Below are positions 8,445 to 16,672 of a stretch of 64,000 bases of DNA, in pieces (position 1 is the first letter of the stretch; the number at the start of each line of letters is the position of its first letter). The notes under the pieces are model-generated. The model saw only the letters and a list, made by a program, of their open reading frames with translations, was not told where the DNA came from and searched no databases. The stretch is taken from NCBI GenBank assembly GCA_964473645.1, contig CAYYPW010000021.1, positions 1 to 64,000 of the forward strand, written 5' to 3'. Origin of the DNA: HdN1 sp964473645. Lineage in GTDB: Bacteria > Pseudomonadota > Gammaproteobacteria > Pseudomonadales > Ketobacteraceae. The translations under genes and the position numbers were made by a program.

Positions 8445-9323
8445 CTAGTTGGTCAGTGAACGCAGGGCGTCAGCGAGCAGAGGCGTTAACGCAATCTTGT
8501 TGCTGGCATGCAGAATGCTGTCGGTACTGAGCAGCGACGTTATGCCTGCACTTTGCAAGGCTTCTTCGGCGCCGGGTGCAAGCAGCGGGTGGGTGCAAAG
8601 CGCCGAAACGCTACGACATCCCTGTGCGTTTAATTGCTGCGCGCAACGCATTAGCGTGTGGCCGCTACTGATCATGTCATCGACCAATAATGCATCGCGC
8701 CCGTTATAATCGTAATCGGGAAGCGTGATTTCAACATCTCGGTCCCCACGCCGTAATTTGCCTGCGACCACGTAATCCAACTTGGCGGGGGCTGCTACCT
8801 GTTTCACCCATTGTGCGGATTCTTCATCGGGGCCGACCAGTAAGGGGCGCTGCCCGCTGCGTAAAATAACGTTGCCCATCAGCGGGGCCGCGCTCAACGA
8901 GATGGCTTCCCCTTTGGGTATGGCTTCGCGCAATTCCGTGATGCGATGCAGGTGAGGGTCCACAGTAATCACCGCGTCGAAATGGTCGGCGAGCAGCGCA
9001 CCGACGATTTTCTGGCTGATCGCTTCCCCGGGGCTGAAGGCAATGTCCTGTCGCATGTAACACAGGTAGGGCGCTACCAGAAACACCCTTTGGGCGCCGT
9101 TTTGGCGGGCGGCGTCGGCAGCGATTAACAATTCCAGGAGCTTGGCATTCGGGTGGTTGAGCGTGCGTACCAACACTACTGTAGCGGGTAGTGGCGTTGG
9201 CAACGTGATTTTGCTTTCGCCATCGGGAAAGGTGTGGATGGCCACCGTTCTCAACTCCGCATGCAACGCGTCGGCCAGCATTTGGGCGGGTTGCAAATAT
9301 TCTTCAAAACCAAGAATTAGCAT
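8445..9323 (-). CDS. prs: Ribose-phosphate pyrophosphokinase (short type)
   Basis: PRPP synthetase fold: TFPDGESKITLP near the N terminus, PYLCYMRQDIAFSPGEAIS (ATP/flexible region), DPHLHRI, and the PRPP-binding loop LLVDDMISSGHTL. In the canonical enzyme the reaction makes PRPP from ribose-5-phosphate and ATP. I start it at the ATG at 9323 (MLILGFEEYL...), giving 292 residues; the longer frame to 9506 runs into the neighbouring gene and is Arg-rich. It is shorter and more divergent than the housekeeping Prs (about 315 residues), so it is probably a second, specialised copy. It lies 76 bp downstream of the phosphorylase gene on the same strand, a pairing that suggests ribose phosphate produced by phosphorolysis is passed to this enzyme. 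Confidence 0.85.
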   Translation of the reverse strand: MLILGFEEYLQPAQMLADALHAELRTVAIHTFPDGESKITLPTPLPATVVLVRTLNHPNAKLLELLIAADAARQNGAQRVFLVAPYLCYMRQDIAFSPGEAISQKIVGALLADHFDAVITVDPHLHRITELREAIPKGEAISLSAAPLMGNVILRSGQRPLLVGPDEESAQWVKQVAAPAKLDYVVAGKLRRGDRDVEITLPDYDYNGRDALLVDDMISSGHTLMRCAQQLNAQGCRSVSALCTHPLLAPGAEEALQSAGITSLLSTDSILHASNKIALTPLLADALRSLTN

Positions 9324-9399
9324 GTGGATTCGCTCGTGTGGGTGGCGGTCAGAGACGCTTGTGCAAGTGTCGTCTCCGTATCGTAGCAAGCGCTCACGA

Positions 9400-10953
9400 T
9401 TATTCCAGCCACGAATACATCGGCGGCGCGGTATCGGCGATATCGTAACCACAATGGCTTTCTGACCACTTGAGGGCAAACTGCATGTCTGCCGGAAACT
9501 GGGCATAAATGCGATAGAGGGGGGCGCCCGCAGTGACTGGATCCCCCAGCTTTTTCAGGAGGAAAACGCCGGCGCCTTTATCCATCGGTGCTCCGGCCAA
9601 GCGCGCAATCCGTGCCAACGCAAGGTTGTCGATGGATGCCACGTAACCATCGCGTTGCGCAACCACCTCATGCGTCAGACTGCCCAGTGGCCAGTGTCGG
9701 GTTTGTGGTCCTTGCGCGCGAATCAGCGCCTCCATTTTGGCCAGCGCACGCCCGGAATCCAGTATGTCGCGAGCAATGTTGTAGCCTTCGCCGCCGCGTA
9801 CATAAGTGTCGAATTCAATTAAACGTCCGGCTAATTGCAGCGATTTTTCTCGAAGATCGTGCGGTGCATCGGGCGAATTCTGCAGCACTTGCATGACATC
9901 CTGTGCTTCCAGGGCTGGGCCTATGCCGCGCCCGATCGGCTGGCGGCCGTCGGTAATGATCACCTGAATCTGCATGCCCATACGGCTCCCTACATATTCA
10001 AACAGTTTGCGCAGTTGAATCGCTTCGCGGGCGGAGCGCACCTTGGCGGTGGGGCCGGTGGGGATATCAATCAACAGGTGGGTAGAGCCGCAGGCAGACT
10101 TTTTCGACAAGATGGAGGCCACCATCTGTGCCTGGGAATCGATATTGAGGGGGCGTTCCACCGAGATAAGGATATCGTCGACTGGGGCCAAACGAGCGGT
10201 GCCGCCCCAGGCCAGGCAGCCTTTCTCCTCGCGCACGATCTGGTGCAAGCGATCCGGTGGCAAATCGACTTCTGCCAGCACTTCCATGGTGTCGGCGGTG
10301 CCAGCAGGAGAGGTAATGGCGCGACTCGACGTTTTAGGGCATAGCAGGCCGTAGGCGGCGACAATGGGCACTACAATCATCGACGTGCGATTGCCGGGTA
10401 TGCCGCCGATGCAGTGTTTGTCGACCACCACCGACTCATGCCAGTTGAGGCGATGTCCCGATTCGACCATGGCCCGGGTCAGATACAGCACTTCATCACG
10501 ATCCAGGCCGGTCTCAGCCACCGTTACAAGAAATGCAGCGATTTCAGGTTTGGAATAGCGATTATCGGCAATATCCATCACGATGGCCTTCAGCTGCGCT
10601 TGCGACAGTCGCTCGCCTGAGAGCTTTGCGCGGACATGTTCCAGTGAATGCGGCGGCTCCGCATGTGCAACACTGACGGATTCGCCTTCTTCAAGCCCCA
10701 GTTGGGTAAAACTTTGCTCGGACAAGCCCAGTTCATCGGGCGCTACGATACAGCTATCGTCCACCACATTCAGGACGGCGAGAATGTGGTGGGTGTGATT
10801 GGCAACCTCGATCTTGTTCAATGCCTGAAAGCCCTCCGCTTTGTACTGGGCACATTCCCGGTTCAGGTAGGCGACGTTTTCGTGATAGGTGTCGATGGCT
10901 ACCCGTTTCAACCGCAAGGTCTGCGGTGGGAGTGGCGTTGCGTGGTCTGGCAT
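9400..10953 (-). CDS. Thymidine/AMP phosphorylase family protein
   Basis: A pyrimidine-nucleoside-phosphorylase-fold enzyme of the long, archaeal-AMP-phosphorylase-like branch rather than E. coli DeoA. An extra N-terminal domain of about 90 residues precedes the canonical body. Key motifs are VVDKHCIGGIPGNRTSMIV (phosphate/substrate site), KTSSRAITSPAGTADTMEVL, and GGTARLAPVDDILISVE. Archaeal relatives convert AMP and phosphate into adenine and ribose-1,5-bisphosphate; bacterial substrates of this branch are less certain. The ATG at 10953 gives 517 residues, close to the family size, while the frame extends to 11040 without support. The downstream prs-like gene points to nucleotide ribose salvage. 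I see no RuBisCO or ribose-1,5-bisphosphate isomerase gene in the window. Confidence 0.85.
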   Translation of the reverse strand: MPDHATPLPPQTLRLKRVAIDTYHENVAYLNRECAQYKAEGFQALNKIEVANHTHHILAVLNVVDDSCIVAPDELGLSEQSFTQLGLEEGESVSVAHAEPPHSLEHVRAKLSGERLSQAQLKAIVMDIADNRYSKPEIAAFLVTVAETGLDRDEVLYLTRAMVESGHRLNWHESVVVDKHCIGGIPGNRTSMIVVPIVAAYGLLCPKTSSRAITSPAGTADTMEVLAEVDLPPDRLHQIVREEKGCLAWGGTARLAPVDDILISVERPLNIDSQAQMVASILSKKSACGSTHLLIDIPTGPTAKVRSAREAIQLRKLFEYVGSRMGMQIQVIITDGRQPIGRGIGPALEAQDVMQVLQNSPDAPHDLREKSLQLAGRLIEFDTYVRGGEGYNIARDILDSGRALAKMEALIRAQGPQTRHWPLGSLTHEVVAQRDGYVASIDNLALARIARLAGAPMDKGAGVFLLKKLGDPVTAGAPLYRIYAQFPADMQFALKWSESHCGYDIADTAPPMYSWLE

Positions 10954-11158
10954 AAGCTTGTTTTCCCGGACATTTTTAAGAGCACTGTGCAAAGTATATG
11001 GGATTGGACCTCGGTTTTCCTTGATCAGAGTAGGGATCAAGCGAGGGATAAGCGGCTTTTGCTGATCCGGGCGGGGGAGTATAATCGCCCGCGTTCGCTG
11101 GCCGGTGCGCTTGCTGCCGAGCTGGATGATCGCCGAAAGGTGAGAATCCGGACCAGGT

Positions 11159-11328
11159 GAGCTTCTGGACGAGATGAGCCTTTGGACGAGATGAGCCTCT
11201 AGTCGAGGCGATACATCGTTCGAGACGACAAGTCAGTCGAGGCAAAAAGTCAGGCAACACGATAAGTCAGACGAGATGATAAGTCAGACGAGACGATAAG
11301 TTAGTCAAGGCGACAAATCAGACGAGGA
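11159..11328. repeat. Array of ten 17-bp tandem repeats
   Basis: Ten consecutive 17-bp units, from GAGCTTCTGGACGAGAT at 11159 to GACAAATCAGACGAGGA at 11328. The clearest pair is GATAAGTCAGACGAGAT and GATAAGTCAGACGAGAC (11261-11294). A weaker unit may sit at 11142-11158. The last unit contains the AGGAG that serves as ribosome binding site for the DUF2788 gene at 11336. Seventeen is not a multiple of three and stops occur in all frames, so the array is not coding. It fills most of the 382-bp gap between the divergent phosphorylase and DUF2788 genes. Confidence 0.9.
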
Positions 11329-11335
11329 GAGAAGT

Positions 11336-11536
11336 ATGTCCGTTGAGCAGTTCGAGATGTTGTCTTTGTATGTCCTCGTGTCGGGCTTGATTTTGTATAT
11401 GTTCTATATCATGTACAAACTGGCCAAGGAGTCCAAGGCTGGAAAAATGGGGACTTTTGCGATTTTTCTGACACTGGGGCTCGGTATGTTCGGTTTCATT
11501 GCCAAAGAAATCATTACACTATTTATGGATAAATAG
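11336..11536 (+). CDS. Small membrane protein, DUF2788
   Basis: 66 residues with two hydrophobic helices: LSLYVLVSGLILYMFYIMYK and a second from about 38 to 58 (GTFAIFLTLGLGMFGFIAK). The connecting LAKESKAGKMGTF loop is characteristic of the DUF2788 family of gammaproteobacterial small inner-membrane proteins, whose role is unknown. AGGAG from the last unit of the 17-bp array lies about 8 bases before the ATG. No operon partner is evident: the CYTH gene starts 131 bp downstream. Confidence 0.85.
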   Translation: MSVEQFEMLSLYVLVSGLILYMFYIMYKLAKESKAGKMGTFAIFLTLGLGMFGFIAKEIITLFMDK

Positions 11537-11667
11537 TGCGGTGATACGCCACGCTTTTAATGGATAAATTGTGCGGTCTTGGATCAGCAACCCAATCTCT
11601 TGTTTGAGGTGTGGGAACAGGGGCTTCGTAACGAGGCCTTTTTTGTGCGTGTTTATTGAGGTTGCCT

Positions 11668-12147
11668 ATGGCATTGGAAATTGAAAAGCGATACCTGCTT
11701 GCAGCGCTGCCAAAAACGAGCGAACACGCAGTGTGGCACTCTATGCGTCAGGGGTATCTTGCCATCGACGCCGCCAATGAGGTGCGTGTGCGGGAAGTGG
11801 ATGCGCAACACTGGCTAACGGTAAAGTATGGAAGTGGGGTGGCGCGTGATGAGGTGGAAATACTCATTAGTCAGGCCCAATTCGAGCAGCTTTGGCCAAT
11901 GACAGCAGGTCGACAACTGGAAAAGCGTCGCATGTGCATGCCCGAGCAGTCAGCCACCTTTTTCTTTGATGAGTATTTATCGCCGCTGAAATTCTTGCTG
12001 GCAGAGGTAGAATTTGCTTCGCAAGCCGCCGCCGACGCCTTCGTTCCCCCGGATTTTTTTGGTCCTGACGTCACAGAAATTGCAACGATGAGCACATTTT
12101 CCTTACTAATTGAGCGGCTTAAACGCTGGCAAGCCACGGGCAAATGA
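11668..12147 (+). CDS. CYTH domain protein (triphosphatase/adenylate cyclase fold)
   Basis: CYTH-fold enzymes form a tunnel lined with charged residues that binds triphosphates. The defining N-terminal motif is here as LEIEKRYLL (ExExK type). Further acidic and basic strands appear as VRVREVDAQHWLTVKYG, EVEILI, LEKRRMCM and LLAEVEFAS, so the tunnel looks complete. At 159 residues it is a single-domain member, most likely an inorganic triphosphatase, though a class IV adenylate cyclase cannot be excluded. The start is the ATG at 11668, preceded by TGAGG; an in-frame TTG at 11656 has no site of its own. Confidence 0.82.
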   Translation: MALEIEKRYLLAALPKTSEHAVWHSMRQGYLAIDAANEVRVREVDAQHWLTVKYGSGVARDEVEILISQAQFEQLWPMTAGRQLEKRRMCMPEQSATFFFDEYLSPLKFLLAEVEFASQAAADAFVPPDFFGPDVTEIATMSTFSLLIERLKRWQATGK

Positions 12148-12372
12148 AGCGGACGCTTTATCAGCAATGCCTTGCACCAGAATGTTACCGTTAAACGCAC
12201 TGCCCGCATTAAATATGGGCATATTGGGTTAGGTAAGTGGCCCGAAAGGGTTTGTCTGAATTGTGTAATCTGCACACTCTCTCGCGTTGTCTTGGCGAGA
12301 AATGGCGGGTATCCTTGCATAATATTTGCGCCCGCTTTGAGCGCTGCCATTTCGTGAAGTAGTTGAAATGCC

Positions 12373-13521
12373 ATGAATTTTAAGGTTAATAGCCCGGCCC
12401 GTCAGCGCGTCGTGTTCGTCATAAACTCGTTGGAGGGGGGCGGCGCGGAGCGCGTACTGAGTATTCTGCTTGAGCAGCTTGCTACCCCTTTGCATCATAC
12501 GGATGTTTATCTGATTTTGCTGGACGCTCTACCTGAGCGTTATAACGTTCCCCCTTATGTGCATAAAATCACACTGAATTGCCAGGGGTCGATGCTGAAA
12601 AGCATTTTCAGTTTGCGCGCAACGCTGGCGCAGATTGAACCCACGGTCGTCTTGAGTTTTCTCAATCGCTCTAATTGCGCGAATATCCTTGCGATGCGCG
12701 CGTTGGGCTATCGCTGCGTTGTCAGCGAGCGTGTGAATACATCCAGCCACTTTGGCAGTGGTTTGAAGGCGTGGGTAAACAAAGTTGTTATACGCTATTT
12801 GTACCCGTTGGCGCATAAAGTGTTGGTAGTATCAAAAGGCGTCGGCGCTGATTTGCAGACCAATTTTGGTGTGCCTCAACAGCGCATAGATGTCATCTAC
12901 AACCCGTATGATCTGACGAAATTGGCGGCGCTGGCAGAACAGCCCCCCGCGTTGTGCATCGAGCAAGACTACATTGTCAGTGTAGGCAGGTTGGTGCCCA
13001 ACAAAAATTTCGCCATGTTGATTCGGGCTTATGCCGACGCCAAACCCAAGGAAAAACTAGTCATTCTTGGTGAAGGCCCCGAAAAGGATGCACTACAAAG
13101 ACTCATCGACGAGCTGGATCTGAGCGCGAAGGTGGTCTTGGGGGGCTTTCAGAAAAATCCTTATGCCATCATGCGCCGAGCACGCTACGCCGTGTTCTCT
13201 TCGTCTGCAGAAGGCTTTCCCAATGCCATGGCAGAGGCCATGGCTTTGTCGCTGCCAGTCGTTGCCACCGATTGTGATTCTGGACCGGCAGAGATTTTGC
13301 AAGATGTCATTCGGGTGCACCCTGACGGCGCTTTCAAGGCAAAATTCGGGGTGTTGGTACCTGTCAACGATCAAGCCGCCATGGCGCAAGCACTGCGCTG
13401 GATGGCAGATGATGCACTGCTGGATCATTATCGGCATAAAGCGCGTGAGCGCATTAGCCAATTCAGTATTGAACGTGCTGTCAACCGCTATCTGGATGCG
13501 CTTACCCTATGTACTCAGTAA
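12373..13521 (+). CDS. Glycosyltransferase, GT4 family
   Basis: A GT-B fold retaining glycosyltransferase. The N-terminal domain opens with VVFVINSLEGGGAERVLS, the glycine-rich loop typical of GT4 enzymes. The C-terminal donor domain has SVGRLVPNKNFAMLIRAY, LVILGEGPEKDAL and the EGFPNAMAEA block, whose two Glu residues belong to the EX7E catalytic motif. At 382 residues it is normal length. It precedes a second GT4 gene by about 100 bp on the same strand, suggesting joint work on a surface glycan. Acceptor and sugar are not predictable from sequence. No polymerase or flippase gene is nearby. Confidence 0.88.
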   Translation: MNFKVNSPARQRVVFVINSLEGGGAERVLSILLEQLATPLHHTDVYLILLDALPERYNVPPYVHKITLNCQGSMLKSIFSLRATLAQIEPTVVLSFLNRSNCANILAMRALGYRCVVSERVNTSSHFGSGLKAWVNKVVIRYLYPLAHKVLVVSKGVGADLQTNFGVPQQRIDVIYNPYDLTKLAALAEQPPALCIEQDYIVSVGRLVPNKNFAMLIRAYADAKPKEKLVILGEGPEKDALQRLIDELDLSAKVVLGGFQKNPYAIMRRARYAVFSSSAEGFPNAMAEAMALSLPVVATDCDSGPAEILQDVIRVHPDGAFKAKFGVLVPVNDQAAMAQALRWMADDALLDHYRHKARERISQFSIERAVNRYLDALTLCTQ

Positions 13522-13622
13522 GCGTGCAGAGAGGTTTGTGCAGGATGGGCGGTAAGAGAGTGACAGGTTGAAACTAATCGGTGGGAAAATCAAATGGACT
13601 CGATTTGAAGGATGATAATTGC

Positions 13623-14762
13623 ATGAAGGTGTGTGCAGTAGGCTTGCGTGGTATTCCAGGTGTCATGGGCGGAATCGAAAAACACTGCGAACAGATATAT
13701 CCTCGCATTGCAGAACTCGATTCCTCGTTGAAACTGAGCGTGACAGGGCGAAGCCCTTATCTTTCTGCAAAACAAAGCTACTACCAGGATGTAGAAGTCG
13801 TTTCGCTATGGGCTGTGCGTAACAAGTATCTAGAGACGATCCTGCATACCTTGCTGGCGATTTTTTATGTGCGATTCGTGGCGAAAGCAGACGTCGTGCA
13901 TATCCACGCCATTGGGCCGGGTTTGTTTGCGCCACTCGCGCGACTGCTGGGCTTGAAAGTGTTGTTTACCCATCATGGTGCCGACTATCGCAGGCAGAAA
14001 TGGAGTGTGGTTGCCAAGACTATTCTCTGGCTGGGCGAGTGGCTGGCGATCAGCGCATCGCATACCAGTATCGTGGTGGGTAAAACCTTGTGTGAGCAGT
14101 TGAAGCAGCGTTTTCCCAAGCAGGCACACAAGTTGGTATTTATTCCCAACGGCGCTGATATAGGCAGCATGAAAAGCCTGGCCTCCAGTACGCATCCGGT
14201 GCTGGAACAGTTTGGGTTGACAGCAGGTCACTATATTCTGGCGGTGGGCCGCCTGGTGCCAGAGAAAGGCTTTCAGGATCTGGTGAAAGCTTTCAAACAG
14301 GTGGACTTGCCCTACAAGCTGGTCATTACCGGTGGATCGGATCATCCGGATGCGTTTTCGCGCGATTTACAGGCGGAAGCGAACGAGCGGGTGGTGTTTA
14401 CCGGCTTTCAGAGTGGCGCTGCACTGGCGTCGTTATTCGCCAACGCCGCCTTGTTTGTGTTGCCTTCGTATCACGAAGGCTTGCCGATCGTAGCGTTGGA
14501 AGCACTGGGGTTTGAACGGCCCGTTGTGCTGAGCAATATCGATGCGAATCTTGATATTGGCTTACCGGCAGGTTGTTACTTTCCGGTGGGTAATCAGAGT
14601 GCGCTGGCAGAAAAATTGCTGGCGGCGGATTACAGCCACTATCGTGTCAATACAGCGCAAATTTTGGCGCGATTCAATTGGGATTCGATAGCCGAACAGA
14701 CTGCGGCGCAACTTCGTGGGATGGACGATCGCCATGTAATGCCCAGCAAAGCGGGAGGCTAA
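13623..14762 (+). CDS. Glycosyltransferase, GT4 family (second)
   Basis: A GT-B fold glycosyltransferase beginning MKVCAVGLRGIPGVMGGIEK, where the GxPxxxGGIE loop is typical of GT4 rhamnosyl/galactosyl-type transferases. FTHHGADYRRQKW in the N-terminal domain, AVGRLVPEKGFQDLVKAF in the donor domain, and SYHEGLPIVALEAL containing the EX7E pair are all present. I use the ATG at 13623, since GAAGGA lies ten bases upstream; the open frame to a GTG at 13581 adds 14 unsupported residues. It follows the first GT4 gene and ends at a strong hairpin. Confidence 0.88.
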   Translation: MKVCAVGLRGIPGVMGGIEKHCEQIYPRIAELDSSLKLSVTGRSPYLSAKQSYYQDVEVVSLWAVRNKYLETILHTLLAIFYVRFVAKADVVHIHAIGPGLFAPLARLLGLKVLFTHHGADYRRQKWSVVAKTILWLGEWLAISASHTSIVVGKTLCEQLKQRFPKQAHKLVFIPNGADIGSMKSLASSTHPVLEQFGLTAGHYILAVGRLVPEKGFQDLVKAFKQVDLPYKLVITGGSDHPDAFSRDLQAEANERVVFTGFQSGAALASLFANAALFVLPSYHEGLPIVALEALGFERPVVLSNIDANLDIGLPAGCYFPVGNQSALAEKLLAADYSHYRVNTAQILARFNWDSIAEQTAAQLRGMDDRHVMPSKAGG

Positions 14763-14791
14763 AGGCGGCAAGCTAAAGCGTTGTTACAAGT

Positions 14792-14826
14792 GGGTTTCAG
14801 GCACGCGTTGCGCGTGTCTGAAACCC
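14792..14826. terminator. Bidirectional terminator hairpin
   Basis: A 16-bp stem with one mismatch and a three-base loop, GGGTTTCAGGCACGCG pairing with CGCGTGTCTGAAACCC, between the convergent glycosyltransferase and UbiB-type genes. Confidence 0.75.
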
Positions 14827-14849
14827 ATAATGACTCGGTCCTCGTCTGG

Positions 14850-16517
14850 CTATTCTCCGTTTCGGTGACTCCACCACATCAAGAACATTTGCCAATATAA
14901 CGCCCCCACCGACAATAAAAAGCCGATCAGACCAATCACCGAAAAGCCCAAAAATTGTGGCCCGCGTTCCGACAAACATAACAGTGCAAACGCAATGACA
15001 AAGGTTGCACAGGTGAACACATACGTTTGGCGGTAACGCATCAGCTCGTGACGCTTTACCAGCCGTTCGATCACGGCTTTTTCTATGCCACTGCCACCTT
15101 GGGTTTGTTTTTGCGCGACTACCGGCGGTTTCGGCTCTTCGTAGATTTTGTCGACCAGGTTGAGGGCGCGTGTCCCCAGCCGTTTGGCGAGAGTGACCGG
15201 ATTGTAGTGATCTTTACCCCATTGCCGGATCAGGGGTTCGGCTTCTTTCATTAAATCGAAATCGGGATTGAGCAGGCGACCGAAGCCTTCCAGGGTCAAA
15301 CACGCTTTCGAGAACAGGGCGATATCGGGCGGCAGGGCGATATTGAAATTGCGCAGAATACCCGTGGCATCAGAAATAATTTGCGGAATATTGATCTGTG
15401 AAAGTGGAATGCCGTAGTACTGTTGAATGAAATCTTCGGCTTCCCCCTGAATGGCGTCGAAATCGACGCTTCCGTCCGACCATTCGAGTAGCACGGCGGC
15501 CACGCTGGCGGCATCCTGCAGCACAATGCTGCGCGTAAGCCGCATCAATTGTTCGCGGCGGCCCTGACTTAATTTACCGACCATGCCGAAATCGAGCAGC
15601 GCAAACCGGTTGCGTGGCAGAATTAAAAAATTGCCTGGGTGTGGGTCAGCGTGAAAGAAGCCATCCACCAACATCATTTGCCACACGATCTTGGCGCCAC
15701 GGGTGGCCAGCAGTTTGCGATCAAGCCCGGCGGCATCGATTTCCTTGGTATTTTTGGCGGAGATGCCACGCACGAATTCCTGCACATTGAGGTCTTCGCA
15801 GGTCCACTCCCAGTAGACTTTCGGCACCTTTGCATAGGGGATCGATTTCAGGTTTTCGGCGATACGTTCGGCATTTTTTGATTCCACTGAAAAATCGAGT
15901 TCGCGCATCAGCGACTTTTCAAATTCGCGCACGATATCGATGGGGCGATAGCGGCGTAGTTCCTGGCTTTGGCTTTGCGCGATGCCGGCGATGTGTTGCA
16001 TCAAGCGCAAATCCGATTCGATCTTCTCGCGAATACCGGGTTTGCGCACTTTCAAAACGACTTCTTCGCCATTCAGTGTAACGGCGCGATGCACTTGCGC
16101 CATCGACGCGGTGCCCAGCGGTTTTTCGTCGACCTGGCGGAAGGCTTCGTTGACGGGCTTGCCAATGGAGTTTTCAATCATGCCCTTGATGGTTTCATAG
16201 GGAAGGGCAGTGTTGTTGTCCTGCAACATCTCCAACTCGCGAATCCAGTCCTGGGTGAACAGGTCAACGCGGGTGGCCAGAATCTGGCCGAGCTTGATGA
16301 AGGTCGGGCCCATTTCTTCCATGGCGCGGCGAAGCCGGGCGGGTGGTTCCATCGACATCAGTTCAGGTGGCATTTGATAACGCACCAGTTTGCCCGCTTT
16401 CTCCATGCTCTCGGAAAGCCCCAGGCGACGTATCAAATCCCCAAACCCGTATTTGATCAGGATGTTGGCGATTTCGTTAAGTCGTCTGATGTCCTTGCCG
16501 GTCTTTAGAATATCCAT
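14850..16517 (-). CDS. AarF/UbiB (ABC1) family atypical kinase
   Basis: An ADCK/UbiB-family protein linked to ubiquinone biosynthesis. Visible are the family-specific KxGQ region (PTFIKLGQILATRVDLF, about residues 90-107), the A-rich loop (LGTASMAQVHRA) in place of a normal P-loop, lysine in VVLKVRKPGI, the HADPHPGNFLIL catalytic loop and the DFGMVG metal-binding motif. The C-terminal 55 residues hold two membrane helices, as in E. coli UbiB. At 555 residues it is full length. It stands alone here rather than with ubiE-ubiJ as in E. coli, so it could be a paralogue. Confidence 0.88.
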   Translation of the reverse strand: MDILKTGKDIRRLNEIANILIKYGFGDLIRRLGLSESMEKAGKLVRYQMPPELMSMEPPARLRRAMEEMGPTFIKLGQILATRVDLFTQDWIRELEMLQDNNTALPYETIKGMIENSIGKPVNEAFRQVDEKPLGTASMAQVHRAVTLNGEEVVLKVRKPGIREKIESDLRLMQHIAGIAQSQSQELRRYRPIDIVREFEKSLMRELDFSVESKNAERIAENLKSIPYAKVPKVYWEWTCEDLNVQEFVRGISAKNTKEIDAAGLDRKLLATRGAKIVWQMMLVDGFFHADPHPGNFLILPRNRFALLDFGMVGKLSQGRREQLMRLTRSIVLQDAASVAAVLLEWSDGSVDFDAIQGEAEDFIQQYYGIPLSQINIPQIISDATGILRNFNIALPPDIALFSKACLTLEGFGRLLNPDFDLMKEAEPLIRQWGKDHYNPVTLAKRLGTRALNLVDKIYEEPKPPVVAQKQTQGGSGIEKAVIERLVKRHELMRYRQTYVFTCATFVIAFALLCLSERGPQFLGFSVIGLIGFLLSVGALYWQMFLMWWSHRNGE

Positions 16518-16672
16518 GCGAAACTACCTTGGGCCAGAGGGAAGGCTTGACAGAATATCGACCACTCTGGGCAAACACAAGCCACCAGCCGTTGCCGGCC
16601 TGCTTGAGTAGCGGCAAGTTCTTGCTACGCTTGTAAGAATGTCAAAAGTGATCGTCACCTGTTCATTGTCTT

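Noticed and set aside
11159..11328. 17-bp array as a plasmid-type iteron origin
   Set aside because: No replication initiator gene is present and the surroundings are chromosomal housekeeping genes. The array is AG-rich without an AT-rich melting region.
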